DNA of 64,000 nt from the NCBI GenBank assembly GCA_050084515.1, contig CM114273.1:6076001-6140000 (forward strand). Reading direction: 5' to 3'. Source of the DNA: Blasia pusilla. Taxonomy: Eukaryota > Marchantiophyta > Marchantiopsida > Blasiales. Shown one piece after another: positions 53,943-63,800 of the stretch. Numbering within the stretch: position 1 is the stretch's first letter; every line of letters begins with the position of its first letter. The position numbers were made by a program, and so were the translations under genes. The notes beneath the pieces were generated by a model. The model was not told where the DNA came from, did no database searches, and saw only the letters and a program-made list of their open reading frames with translations.

Positions 53943-54800
53943 ATGGAGATGGACGCTATTCAGAGGAATGAAACTTGGACTTTGGTTGAAAATCCAAAGG
54001 ACAGAAAGATAATACGCACCAAGTGGGTGTACAAGACCAAGTACAAGTCGGACGGTACATTGGATAAATTCAAAGCGAGGTTGGTCGCACAAGGATGCTC
54101 ACAAATCAAAGGTTTTGACTACTATGAGACTTTTGCTCCTACTGCAAGGATGACAACCATTCGAATTGTTCTAGCGGTTGCAGGAACAAGACGTTGGCCT
54201 GTATACCAATACAATGTGAAGTCTGCCTTTGTGAACATGAGTCTCAAGCAGGAGGTATATGTTTCTCAACCACCAGGTTTTGAGACACTCGGATCAGAAG
54301 AGAAAGTATGTTTACTTCATCGAGCACTGTATAGTTGAAGCAAGCCCCAAGGGTATGGTATCAACGAATAGATACATTCTTTCGAGAGAAGGGTCTCATC
54401 AAGAGTCCGTCAGAAGCAAATTTGTATGTGTTTTGCGAAGATGGGATATATATGTTGATAGTCTTGTATGTGGATGATGTGATCATCACAGGAGACCACA
54501 GTAAGAAAATAGAGGAAATGAAGGGAGTGTTGAAATCTGAGTTTGAAATGTCAGATTTAGATCTTCTGCACTACTTCATAGGGCTGGAAATTTGGCAACA
54601 GTCATATTCTATTTTTCTCTCTCAGCAGTAGTATGCTAGAGAAATTTTGAAGGCATTCGGGATGACCGAGTGTAAGGCAGTGGTCTCGCCAATGGAGGTA
54701 GAGTTGAAACTCTTGATGGAGGATGTTTCACCATTGGTAGATGAAAAGTTGTACAGAAAGCTCGTAGGCAGTTTGATATTTTTGTGTAACACTAGACGGA
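53943..54800 (+). pseudogene. Copia reverse transcriptase (broken)
   Basis: Frame 53943-54338 begins after a TAG where a Gln codon (CAG) is expected. It contains RTKWVYKTKYKSDG, FKARLVAQG and FAPTARMTTIR. The first catalytic block reads YNVKSAFVN instead of the usual DVKSAF, so Asp has become Asn. A one-base loss follows at about 54335. Frame 54335-54631 then has KQAPRVWYQRID and LYVDDVIITGD (intact YVDD box), ending at a TAG in place of a Lys codon. Confidence 0.9.
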
Positions 54801-54809
54801 CATCGCCTT

Positions 54810-55403
54810 GTGGGAGTGTTGAGTAGGTTCTCAACTAAGCCTCGTGAGAACCATTGGAAGGCAGGGATGCGTGTGTTGAAGTACATCAAAGGCACTATCG
54901 AGTACGGCATCACCTATGGAGCAGGGACGGAAATGACAGGTTTTTGCGACTCAGATTGGGCAGGAGATTTAGATTCTCGGAGATCAGTTTGGGATTATTG
55001 CTTCTTGGTAGGATCAGGTGTGGTGTCATGGGTCAGCAAGAAGCAACCTACAGTGGCTCTTTCTTCTACCGAGGCAGAGTACAAGGCGGCTTGTTATGCT
55101 TCTTGTGAAGCAGTATGGTTGAGATGAATATTGGAGGACATAGGAGAAGCACCAGAAAGTACTACTGTAATGTGGTGTGACAATCAGAGTTGCATTGCCA
55201 TAGCACATAATCGTGTATTTTATGCTCGTACGAAGCACATAGAGATCCAGTATCACTTCGTTTGTGAATTGATCGAGAGAGAGGTTTTGAAGTTAGTCTA
55301 TTGTCCAATAGAGGATAACCGTGCAGACATCTTCACGAAAGCCTTGAGCGGAGATCAGCTTCATCGACATCTGAAGGGTCTTGGCATAGGTCCAAGACAG
55401 TAG
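54810..55403 (+). pseudogene. Copia RNase H (one stop)
   Basis: Frames 54810-55127 and 55131-55403 are consecutive in the same frame, separated by a TGA where CGA (Arg) is expected (a CG to TG change). Motifs: MRVLKYIKGTIEYG, GFCDSDWAGDLDSRRS with catalytic Asp, VSWVSKKQPTVALSSTEAEY, WCDNQSCIAIA, RTKHIEIQYHFV, DIFTKALSG. Confidence 0.9.
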
Positions 55404-55423
55404 TCCACATGAGAATGGATATT

Positions 55424-55432
55424 GAGGGGGGG
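55424..55432 (+). promoter_or_regulatory. Polypurine tract of Copia element
   Basis: GAGGGGGGG directly before the 3' LTR. Confidence 0.9.
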
Positions 55433-55853
55433 TGTTGGATTCTCAACATCCACTCCTCTAATCACCATTAATCTGATCGGCCCCCTTGTATGAGGAGAAG
55501 CCTAGATTGATGGTTCCGACTTAGACGTCGAAGGAGTCATAGTAATATGACGTAGGTGGTTTATGGAGTAGCGCTACTAGGTTTTTCTAACCCTATTTTG
55601 CATGAGGGTGCCCCGCACCCTGATGCAAAAATTTTCTATTCATAGAAATGAAGAAAAATAGGTAAAAACCCTAGTTTTCCCGAGTAGTCAAATAGTCGGG
55701 AGCCGCAGCGGTAGCGCATTCTCGTATGTCGAGTTATCTCCCAGTTCAGGTTCCATTGAAGCTCTTCTGTGAGCGCACGGACGGACTAGGCCACTTTGTA
55801 TCTCTACGTTTTGTAAAGATTTCAATGATTTCGTCACAGTCTGTTTTCTCACA
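55433..55853 (+). repeat. 3' LTR of Copia element
   Basis: 421 bp. It differs from the 5' LTR at five positions by eye, all in the last 110 bases. It is followed by the target duplication GCAGCT. Confidence 0.95.
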
Positions 55854-55859
55854 GCAGCT

Positions 55860-56633
55860 AAAGAGGAAGGTCAGATGTGCAATAATGAGAGCTCACATGT
55901 CACGACGCCTTGGGGAGATGTATGTAAATCGATATGGCACTTACACTAGAGGTGTGATCTTGGGGGATGCGAGAATGATGTTGCATCAATTCTATGAAGA
56001 CTTTGGGGATGAAGTTGAATTCATCAACTATATAGAGACATATTGGGAGCCAAAATTAAGTGGCTAAAAAAAATCAATCTTTTTCCCTTGCATCATTATT
56101 TTGAGGTGATTTCTATTGCATTTTCATAACTTTCTGCCACTCTTTGCAAGGGGCCAACATGTACATGATAAGAAAGTGAATTTTTTTGTGTGTAGGCAAG
56201 TGGGTTAAAGCGGCGAGGGACTACCCTCATGCAAACCAAGATACAATGCTGCAATTGAAGCATATCATGGTAGCATGAAGGCAGTTCTAGGAGATGACAA
56301 TAGAAGTATGTCTCAAAGAAGAGGAGACTACCTGGTTTGGAAGCTCAATAGTTTTGTAGAGGCATGGTACTTCCATATACACTTGCTGAAAAAGAATATT
56401 AATGAGTTTGTACGAAATGCAATAGAGGAGCAATATGTAAATAATGTTGATTTGAAAGGAAGAGAAATCCCGGCAGATAATGTGCAGCTCACAGAATGTA
56501 GGGGGCAAGTGAGGATGACACGCGTAAGGAGCCAAACCCTACCTAACAAGTGGTATGAAGTCTACAACTATGATACCTAATGGGGTCAGTGTGAGTGTCC
56601 TTGGTCCCTAAAAGGAAACATCTGCAAACATAT
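55860..56633 (+). pseudogene. MULE transposase C-terminal part with SWIM finger
   Basis: The first piece, to 56067 (LKRKVRCAIMRAHM, ILGDARMMLHQFYEDFGDEVEF), continues the frame left of the Copia insertion. After a short intron (acceptor near 56195) comes GKWVKAARDYPHANQDT, a one-base shift, then 56275-56580 with YHGSMKAVLGDDNRS and LNSFVEAWYFHIHLLKKN. The SWIM zinc finger follows a TAA: CECPWSLKGNICKHM (Cys-x-Cys-xn-Cys-x-His). SWIM fingers close most plant MULE transposases and their FAR1/FHY3 relatives. Confidence 0.8.
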
Positions 56634-56756
56634 GGTAAGAAAATGGCTGCTTTGTGTAGAATAGCATATAATTAAGTAATTGTGTAGTATTTAGCATACA
56701 TCCTTTTATATATTGAATTCTTATCAATTGCTTTATGATATTTCTTTGATGATTGC

Positions 56757-57192
56757 AGCTCTGCTACAAGTAGATTACAGTGAAGAGGACCTTGTGAAAA
56801 TACTTGGGACCAGACTAGGCACAAAGCGAGGCGGAATTGCTCAACTAAAGATGACCAGGACAGATTTAGTCACTTTTGGAGGTCCATTGCCTAATCACAT
56901 CTTGGACCTCAATGAAACATCAGGTGAATGCTAAAATACACCTTAATTTACTCATGCTTCAGGGGGGACACTTGAGGTTGGTTGTATATAGATGGGTGTT
57001 TTGGCAAAGCATCAGATTTTCATATTTTTATGCACTATTTGCTATGAATCACTAGGTATTCCATATGAAGGAATGGACATGAGTATTTTCACTCAAGATA
57101 CAGCAACACATGAAGAACACAACATCCCCAAAAGAAGTAACAAGGATATGGAGACTGCTATGGACAAGCTGTACTTTGAGTTGCAGAATTAG
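56757..57192 (+). CDS. MULE-linked ORF(s) after the SWIM finger
   Basis: A plausible exon after an acceptor GATTGCAG at 56756: VDYSEEDLVKILGTRLGTK, then a second open part with LGIPYEGMDMSIFTQD and RSNKDMETAMDKLYFELQN up to the stop. It includes the Gly-Ile-Pro motif seen in the upstream ORFs. Function is unknown; this is probably the C-terminal extension of the transposase. Confidence 0.4.
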
Positions 57193-57209
57193 TGTCAAGA
57201 CAATGAGTT

Positions 57210-57653
57210 ATGTCTACGATGGCATCCAAAATTTTGAGAGAAATAAACCGCCGAATTGAGAGGAAAAAAGTTACGTTTGCAAATGGCTTGACGCATCAAC
57301 GTGGAAATCCCTTCCAGATATACAATGACGGATTCCTAGGCAATAATTCACTTAAACAAGTGAAATCCAACATTGAACGATGTTCAGATAAAGCAAAGAG
57401 ACGAGGTGCACAACATGGGGCAGGACCTACGGGAGTGATGACTCCATCACATGAGGAAACCACGAGTAAGTTACCATGCTTTCCAAAACCCAAAGCAAGA
57501 AAGAGGAAGTTGGGCCCACAAGTTGAGTTGGATAGACATGCAATGTCAGCGACATTAAACAATTCGCGTGAGAGTAGTTGGTGGCAATTAGGCAAAATAT
57601 CACTGGAATTTTCCATTTTTGCGAAGGCATGCCAATGGCCTGTGCATGATTGA
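57210..57653 (+). CDS. Basic ORF, unknown
   Basis: 147 codons, rich in Lys/Arg/Ser (REINRRIERKKVTF, KPKARKRKLGPQ). Intact frame. Likely nuclear. Lies 17 bases after the previous stop on the same strand. No domain recognised. Confidence 0.35.
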   Translation: MSTMASKILREINRRIERKKVTFANGLTHQRGNPFQIYNDGFLGNNSLKQVKSNIERCSDKAKRRGAQHGAGPTGVMTPSHEETTSKLPCFPKPKARKRKLGPQVELDRHAMSATLNNSRESSWWQLGKISLEFSIFAKACQWPVHD

Positions 57654-57789
57654 GGATTCATTTGCTTAAAGGAAATAAGATTGATTTTTGTTCTCTACCA
57701 CGATGACTGAATGATTCACAGAATGCCTTCCTTGTTAAATTGAGGAAAGCATTCCGCCTTTCTCGATCTTCCCCATGTTGTCGCACAGA

Positions 57790-58034
57790 ACCTACCCTAA
57801 CACTTTCGCCGCCCTAGGCATCCAAACTTGCGGGAGAGGGTCAAAGCGTATTTTGTATTAAACGTGGGTGTAGGGCCTTATGAGCCAAGTTTTCAAACTG
57901 CATGGTGTATTGGTCAGGAGACGTCATTTGCTTGGGTTGGTGTGGCTTGTGTGGAAGGGCGATACCTGCGCTTAGACAAGGATTTTTGGGGAGGAAATAG
58001 ACATTTTATGCCACAAACCCACATGGTTCTGTGA
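57790..58034 (+). CDS. Short ORF, unknown
   Basis: Open frame including 57828-58034 (68 codons, ATG not certain), aromatic and Gly-rich (FAWVGVACVEGRYLRL). It may be an exon of the following ORF. Not recognised. Confidence 0.25.
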
Positions 58035-58193
58035 ATGGAGTGAATCAGATGTAGTAAGGAGAAACAGGCTGAAGTAGTTCTTGAAGGTGAACCTGGGTGG
58101 GGAAAGTCTTCATGTGTTGCTCCTCTCCTCCATTTGCAGGTTGGCAAGCCAAAATTTTTCTTCCTGTGTCAGTATATCCATTTTCTCCACTGA

Positions 58194-58821
58194 CCATGGA
58201 GAGTATTGATTCAAGAAAGAGGATCAGAGAAGCTGTCATCGGGCTCCGCCAAGCATCCGGGCCTGGACAAGCAATGGATGAAGGCATTAGAGGAAACACA
58301 TCACTTCAAGATTTCAGAAAACGCCAAAGGAAATCCATCCATAGCAATTCTTACTCTCCATTTTCTATTACCAATATGTCTTTATCAGATTTGAATAGGA
58401 ACTTTGATGATTCATTTGTGAAGATTTTCATGTGCCCTGCAGGAAATAAGGCCGAAAACACTCATAAGGGAACATTCTCAGAGTTGCAAGAGTTGTCAAC
58501 CAAGTTGAAAGTTATCTCAAATGCTTGCAATACCATAGAGTGTATTGTGAAGGGATTTCAGGATCAACAAATTTTGCTACAGAAGCTATAAAGTTCCCTT
58601 CTAGAGAAAACCATCGATGGTTTACCTGAAATCATTGAGAAGTTTGTGCTACAAGTGAAAGCTCTTTTGAGAGATGAAAGTATCTTGCAATTGATAATGG
58701 CAAACAGAGAGGTTCTCCAATGTTTAGATCATAATCGTAGTGCTTGGGAATTTATGCGTGCTCAGATGTCCTTTGATCTTTGCACCAAGAAGTTTAGGGA
58801 GACAATTCTTCATCAATCTTG
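58194..58821 (+). pseudogene. Helical accessory ORF with one internal stop
   Basis: From the ATG at 58194 the frame is open to 58591 (TAA). It continues in the same frame with equally coding-like sequence to a TGA at 58821. The total is about 208 codons interrupted by one stop. The protein is helical and Gln/Leu-rich (SELQELSTKLKVISNACN, then DGLPEIIEKFVLQVKALLRDES). No known domain. It could be the last ORF of the MULE locus. Confidence 0.4.
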
Positions 58822-59404
58822 AATTTATTTTCAAGACCAATTGTGGATATCAGTACAAAACTTACTTCATTTCTACATTGAATCCATATTTTCTCAGATC
58901 ACCTATATTTGAGCTTTATTGTGGTTGTTGGCTTGGCATCCTTGCAAGATTAGTTTGTGTATCTATCTGTAACACACGTATTCGAACAACATTATGGAAA
59001 GGAATTGATTATATTCTCTTGTGTTTTCTTGTATCATATCATATTCCTACAGTTGGTAAGTCCATATTTAAATACACCTATACCTGCACTATCCACACTA
59101 TAATTTAAAATCAATGCACCAAATTCCATTAGGCGATGTCTGCTTTCAGTCCTTATTATATTAAAAAAAACAAGGCCCTATTGTCCGATGATTGTCGTTT
59201 AGTGTGTAGATGGACTTGGTGAAGATTATTGTAGAATGCATATGCCTTCCCTCCCATACTTCGAGGAAAGTTGGAATACTTTCCATTGCATACCATAATA
59301 GATTTGTGACAAATTAGATTCACATTGCCAATCTCTAATATTTTGAGTAATTGTTCGGATCTGCCTAGAACATAGTCCTTACTGTATGGAAGAACTGAAT
59401 TTTT
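58822..59404. other. No gene seen
   Basis: A/T-rich. A 122-codon frame (58740-59108) overlaps the preceding ORF in another frame and is taken as chance. GGAATACTTTCC at about 59274 is a variant of the dispersed motif. Confidence 0.35.
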
Positions 59405-60300
59405 ATGCATCCACCAACTCAGTCCAAAATCCAGATTTCTTACACACTACAAGTGGGTGGGCAAGTGACTCAAAAAGTTGGAATGCATTCCATTTTTCTC
59501 TCAATGTAAATTCTTTGTATAATTGCTTCGTTTGATGCATGGTATTTCAAAAAAGGAAAGTCTTAGAAAAAATTCATAATTTTATCTTATGGAAACCTAC
59601 TTCTTTGATGATAGTGAATATGGAATGCTTTCCATTTTCTTCTATCGGTCTGCCATGTATGCCTATTATTTATAGAAAATCACCATCAATTCATGATATC
59701 AAAATATTTATTTTGAAATAAAATTTTGAAATGGAATAACTAAAATTTTATGCATCCACCAACTCAGTCCAAAATAATGGTATTTTCAAAAAGAAAAGCC
59801 TTAAAAATTTCAGAAGTTTGTCTTATGGAAAGGTACTTGTGTGATGGTAGGGAATATGGAATGCTTTCCATTTTCCTCTGTATGTCTGCCACGTATGGCC
59901 ATTAGTTATAGCATTCTACCATCCATTCATGCTAGTTTTAAAAACAAAATTTGAGGTAAATATAAAAAATGGAAGAACTGAATTGTTATGCATCCAATAA
60001 CTCAACCCAAAACCCACGTTTCTTACACACTACAAGTGGGTGGGCAAGGCACTCAAAAACCTAGAATGGATTCCATTTCTTCTCTAAATGTCCATTCTTT
60101 GTAGAATTGATTCATTTCATGCATGATATTTCTACGTGGTGGATACCTACTTGTTTGTTGGTAGGACTTATACCATACCTTCCATTTTGTCCTATATGCT
60201 CGTTACGTATGCCCATTACTTATAGAGTCCTTTCAATTCATATTATTTCAACAAATTAATGCCTAAAAAATTAACGAAAGTTTCTATAATGAATGCCTAC
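59405..60300. repeat. Three diverged tandem repeats
   Basis: Units begin near 59405, 59752 and 59989 with ATGCATCCA(C/A)(C/T)AACTCA. They then share CTTACACACTACAAGTGGGT (units 1 and 3), GGAATGC(A/T)TTCC, CTTATGGAAA, and GTCTGCCA(T/C)GTATG. Units are 240-350 bp with indels. Not coding. Confidence 0.75.
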
Positions 60301-61513
60301 TTCTTTCATGATAAGACATAGGATGAAGGTTGAAAGTTTCTAATGGTACGGAATACAATATCTTATACATATGATTGTATAGAATCATTTTTCTACAAGG
60401 ATGTCACACAAACGATTGTAGGTTATTCAAACTATGACCATGCCATGCAATCAAGTAGTATTTAAGCATACTTGGCATACTTGAGACATGTATCCAACTA
60501 TCCTTTCTATTGTGGCGACAACATAGAGAGTCAACGGACTTTCTTGAGGGAAGTCTCCAGTGTAACTTCGGCTTGAGGTGTTGATGGGGGATGAGGATAG
60601 GTTTGTTGTGTTGAGAACTTCATTTCTCATGACTTTCTTGTGGTCTTTGACATTCGGGTGACTTGGTGAGCAGATTACCCGCCCTTGGTAATCTCTGACC
60701 CAAGTTACCAAGAGAATTGTTGTTTTAAGGGCAAGAGGCTTTTCGCTCTTCCCAAACCTATAAAATGGAGGATGGATGGATGGATGGATGGCTTTACCAA
60801 GCTCTCTTTCTCATGTTGTGCCGTTGGAGCACCTCTCTTGCTCATGTGAGGTAGGAACTAGGGTACAAGCATCACGATTTCCTCATAGATGAAATTTCCA
60901 AAAGGTGATAAAAGGATCATTTTCATCATACACTGAAGGACCCTACATCTAGGGCATTATGACTATCTTGTGAAATCCTTGAATGAAAGGCAGTCCCACA
61001 GTATCATACATTTTTTTTGGCGGACGATTTAGCATGCCCATGCTTGCACCTGAATATTATTTTTTAATAATTTAGAAATACTTTTCTAAATTATTAAAGC
61101 CTCCCCCATCATCTAAGAGTTTCATGGAATACTAGAGATAAGATGTGATGTGAGTTTCAAAATCAGATAGAGATCTTCAAACACTTTTCTCTAATGCAGA
61201 AATGGACATCAAGGGAATATGCTCTAATATGAAGGTGATTCAAATTGCATGTTCATCAAGAGATCTGATTTTAAGATAATACAAACAAGGCTTATGATGT
61301 TGGAAAAAAAATCAACTCTTAAGCATTTGGACCAAATAGAATTCTTTCTCTTTATACATAATCCCAAACACTAATCTAAGATATCAATTGGAATGTATAA
61401 TATAAGATGAAACTTGAGGAATTTCAATCTCCACAAGAAATTTACTATATGAGATAAGAGAGTCGAAATTCATACCAAAAAATATTTTATATAACCAAAT
61501 ATATGTGTTCATA
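60301..61513. other. No gene seen
   Basis: A/T-rich. A short minus-strand frame (60451-60711) has no recognisable motif. A GGAT microsatellite occurs at about 60770-60792. Confidence 0.35.
60770..60792. repeat. (GGAT)n microsatellite
   Basis: Five to six tandem GGAT units. Confidence 0.85.
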
Positions 61514-61910
61514 TGCTAAATATAAGAAGAAAAGTGACAAGGAGGAGGAAAAGTAGCGAAATATAAAAAAATTGGTCACCAAAATGAGATATGATACATA
61601 CTTCTAGATTGATGCTCACATAGGATAATAGACAGATATATTATGCAGTAAAGAAAGAAAATGACTCCTTGTTCATAAAGAGCAAAGTTTGTAATGTGCT
61701 CTATGAACAAACTTTACATAGTATGTACTATTACAAACATTGCTCTTTATGAACAAGGAGTCATTTTCTTTCTTTACTGCACGATATATCTGTCTACTAT
61801 CCTACGTCAACATCAATCTAGAAGTATGTATCACATCTCATTTTGGTGAACAATTTTTTATATTTCGCCACTTTTCCTCCTCCTTGTCATTTTTCTTCTT
61901 ATATTTAGCA
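61514..61910. repeat. Large inverted repeat (about 182-bp arms)
   Basis: Left arm 61514-61695, right arm 61730-61910, spacer 34 bases. The arms are roughly 92-95% complementary by eye. The right arm is the 3' end of the ORF at 61838-62158, so the left arm is an inverted partial copy of it. Confidence 0.85.
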
Positions 61911-62158
61911 AGTTGTTCTTCCCACTTAAGGTTCATAAAGTATGCCATACCCTCAAGCCTTTCTTCCTCCTCTAGTTGATCAATTCCACAATCTATGTAG
62001 AACTTGTCACATTCCTTTGCATGTTGCTTTAACTCCGCTTCCACTTGCTCTATTTTTCCCAGTTCTACCTCTTCCTCCAATCTAGCTTTTCCAATAGTGA
62101 TCTGGGGACGCTTTGTAGCCAAATTTTGTTGATTTGATTGACTTGAAGTCATTCGCAA
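61838..62158 (-). CDS. Coiled-coil ORF, Glu/Lys-rich
   Basis: 106 codons, minus strand. After SQSNQQNLATKRPQITIGKA the protein is a charged helix (ARLEEEVELGKIEQVEAEL, EEQLAKYKKKNDKEEEKW), likely coiled coil. It could be an exon of a transposon or a host protein. Its end is duplicated in inverted form next door, so RNA from this gene could fold back. Not recognised. Confidence 0.35.
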   Translation of the reverse strand: MRMTSSQSNQQNLATKRPQITIGKARLEEEVELGKIEQVEAELKQHAKECDKFYIDCGIDQLEEEERLEGMAYFMNLKWEEQLAKYKKKNDKEEEKWRNIKNCSPK

Positions 62159-62599
62159 TTCAATATGTAACCTTCATTGATAAAAGGAACAAAGCAAGTT
62201 TCACTATTAAACATCTGTACATGTCTAACAAAGTCAGACGATCCAAAGAAAAAATCAAGAGAATGCCTAAAGAAATAATCACTATTGACTTCAATACCAA
62301 CACTCCCCCTCCAACAGTGGGGTACAAAAAATATTTTTTGATAGTATAGGGAATATTCTCAATCAATTCTCTTCTAATAGAAAACATTTGCCACGATACT
62401 CTTATCGACCATACAGAATGTATTCCAATACTAATGACTGATTGCTTGCTCATGGAAATATCGGCATAGTATGTGTTCTTTGAGGTGTTTTCCCTTGTTT
62501 GGAGATGGATATCTGACCGCCTAGGCTATCACAGAACATACATCTCAAATAGCGTGATTATTCGGGAAACATGTTAGGGAAACATTAGTGTTTGGCAAG
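62159..62599. other. No gene seen
   Basis: Short overlapping frames on both strands only. Confidence 0.35.
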
Positions 62600-63800
62600 A
62601 CCTGTTCACTCTAGATCGGCTTGACGCCAATGGTACAAATAGAAGGCATTCTGGAAGTGCAGAAAGTATTGAAGCCGCGGATTTCGAAATCGGGCACAAA
62701 TCCTACGATAGGGAACATGTGCACTAAGGCAAAAACTATGGCAATAGTGATTTTGGAATGAATCGTACAATGCAGGTAGCAATCGATAAACCGAAGAACC
62801 CGTCACATGTACAAACTGAAAATAGAATGGATTCTAACGATGTTGGAACAAACAGGGCAGCAAATTTCAACAAACGACTTCACATGGTGACATGTGGCAC
62901 CTATTACGCTTGGATGATGAATGTATCAATTTAAAGAGAGTTACTCTCAATTCCCTAAAGATAGAGGCATGACCCATCCATTGTAGATCAACCTGACGCC
63001 AATGCTGCAAATAGAAGGCATTCCAAAATTGCGGAATGTATTGGAGCCGCGAATTTCAAAATTGTGCACAAAATCTCTGTGGGATGATAATAGGCGGTAA
63101 CTAATTGACTTGCGCAACGTTTTTGTGTCGGATAACATAGAAATCCTTTCGGTATTGTCTAATGGGATACTCACAAGGCTATGCATTTCAAATTACCTAT
63201 GAACCGGCATGCGAACAAATACATTCGGCAAGAATCACGAAAGCCATTCCATTCACAGGGTTGAGGGAGTGATTATGGAGTGAACCATACGCAGATTGGT
63301 ACTCAATGAACAGAAGAGCCCATCGGATGCTGACCTTGAAAACTTGAAGCATTCTAACGGTGTCATAACAAACTGGGCCGAGATTTCAACAAACGCATAC
63401 CAACGGGAAAATCAGTGATTCAGGGCTTCACAAGGTTTCACATAGTCACTTGGAGCACCTAATACATGTACATAGTAGAACCCATGAGACAATACAGAAA
63501 AAGAAATAGGAAGTGAAGAAATGGGATTTCTAATTGGACCGATGAACTTGCATATTACAAAAGCCAACACCAATGGCCACATCTCTACATAAAATGATGA
63601 CATGCGGCACCTACTACTCTTGGACGACTAAGGAAAGAGTAAAAGAGTTACTCTAAATCCCCTTAAGATACGCACAATCCATCAACCCTAAACTTGGCTT
63701 GCCGCAAATGATGCATATGGAAGGCATTTTGGAAGCGCGGTAAGTTCCGGAACTCCGGATGTCAAAATCAGGCAGGCAATCTCCGTGGGCTCATAACAGG
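62600..63800. repeat. Three diverged repeats of a non-coding block
   Basis: Landmarks recur near 62615-62705, 62985-63083 and 63690-63792: (G/C)TTGACGCCAATG or similar, AAATAGAAGGCATTC, AGCCGCG(G/A)ATTTC, CTCCGTGGG (units 2 and 3). GAGTTACTCT and CATG(T/C)GGCACCTA also recur between them. The repeats contain the dispersed GAAGGCATTC motif. Their unequal spacing (about 370 and 705 bp) suggests insertions or lost parts. Confidence 0.7.

Larger units (their letters stand above)
50914..55853 (+). mobile_element. Ty1/Copia LTR retrotransposon, young but defective
   Basis: 4,940 bp with two 421-bp LTRs (TGTTGG...CTCACA) that differ at five positions by eye. An initiator-Met-tRNA primer site TGGTATCAGAGC directly follows the 5' LTR. 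The domain order Gag-PR-IN-RT-RH is Copia. A polypurine tract precedes the 3' LTR. The target duplication is GCAGCT. It is inserted into a MULE transposase exon. The ORF is broken by several stops and frameshifts although the LTRs are about 99% alike. The parent may already have been defective, or the body may mutate faster. Confidence 0.95.
35320..58821 (+). mobile_element. Mutator-like (MULE) locus split by two LTR elements
   Basis: A plus-strand set of exons and ORFs: a BED-like zinc finger ORF, a 'GIP'-repeat ORF, a Lys-rich ORF, a MULE transposase with a SWIM finger, then three or four further ORFs. Element 2 (39446-49171) and a Copia element (50914-55853) are inserted in it. That leaves about 8.8 kb of original sequence. 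The outer ends are not fixed because no terminal inverted repeat was found. The borders given are those of the first and last coding frames. Whether the accessory ORFs belong to the transposon or to the host is inferred from shared strand, spacing and the shared short motif. Confidence 0.6.
35127..63729. repeat. Dispersed 11-bp motif GAAGGCATTCC
   Basis: Exact or near copies at 35127, 36690, 36891, 37125, 38310, 38738, 50614, 50784, 57623, 57721 (reverse), 57744, 59274, 59480 (as GGAATGCATTCC), 59622, 59858, 62642, 63014 and about 63719. Some lie in open frames, where they encode Gly-Ile-Pro; others are non-coding. I noticed none in the 1-35 kb part. Confidence 0.55.

Noticed and set aside
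54640-54660. GAAGGCATTC within the Copia RT as another dispersed-motif copy
   Set aside because: It encodes the common Copia stretch 'KAFGM' and the Copia element is a later insertion, so the match is chance.
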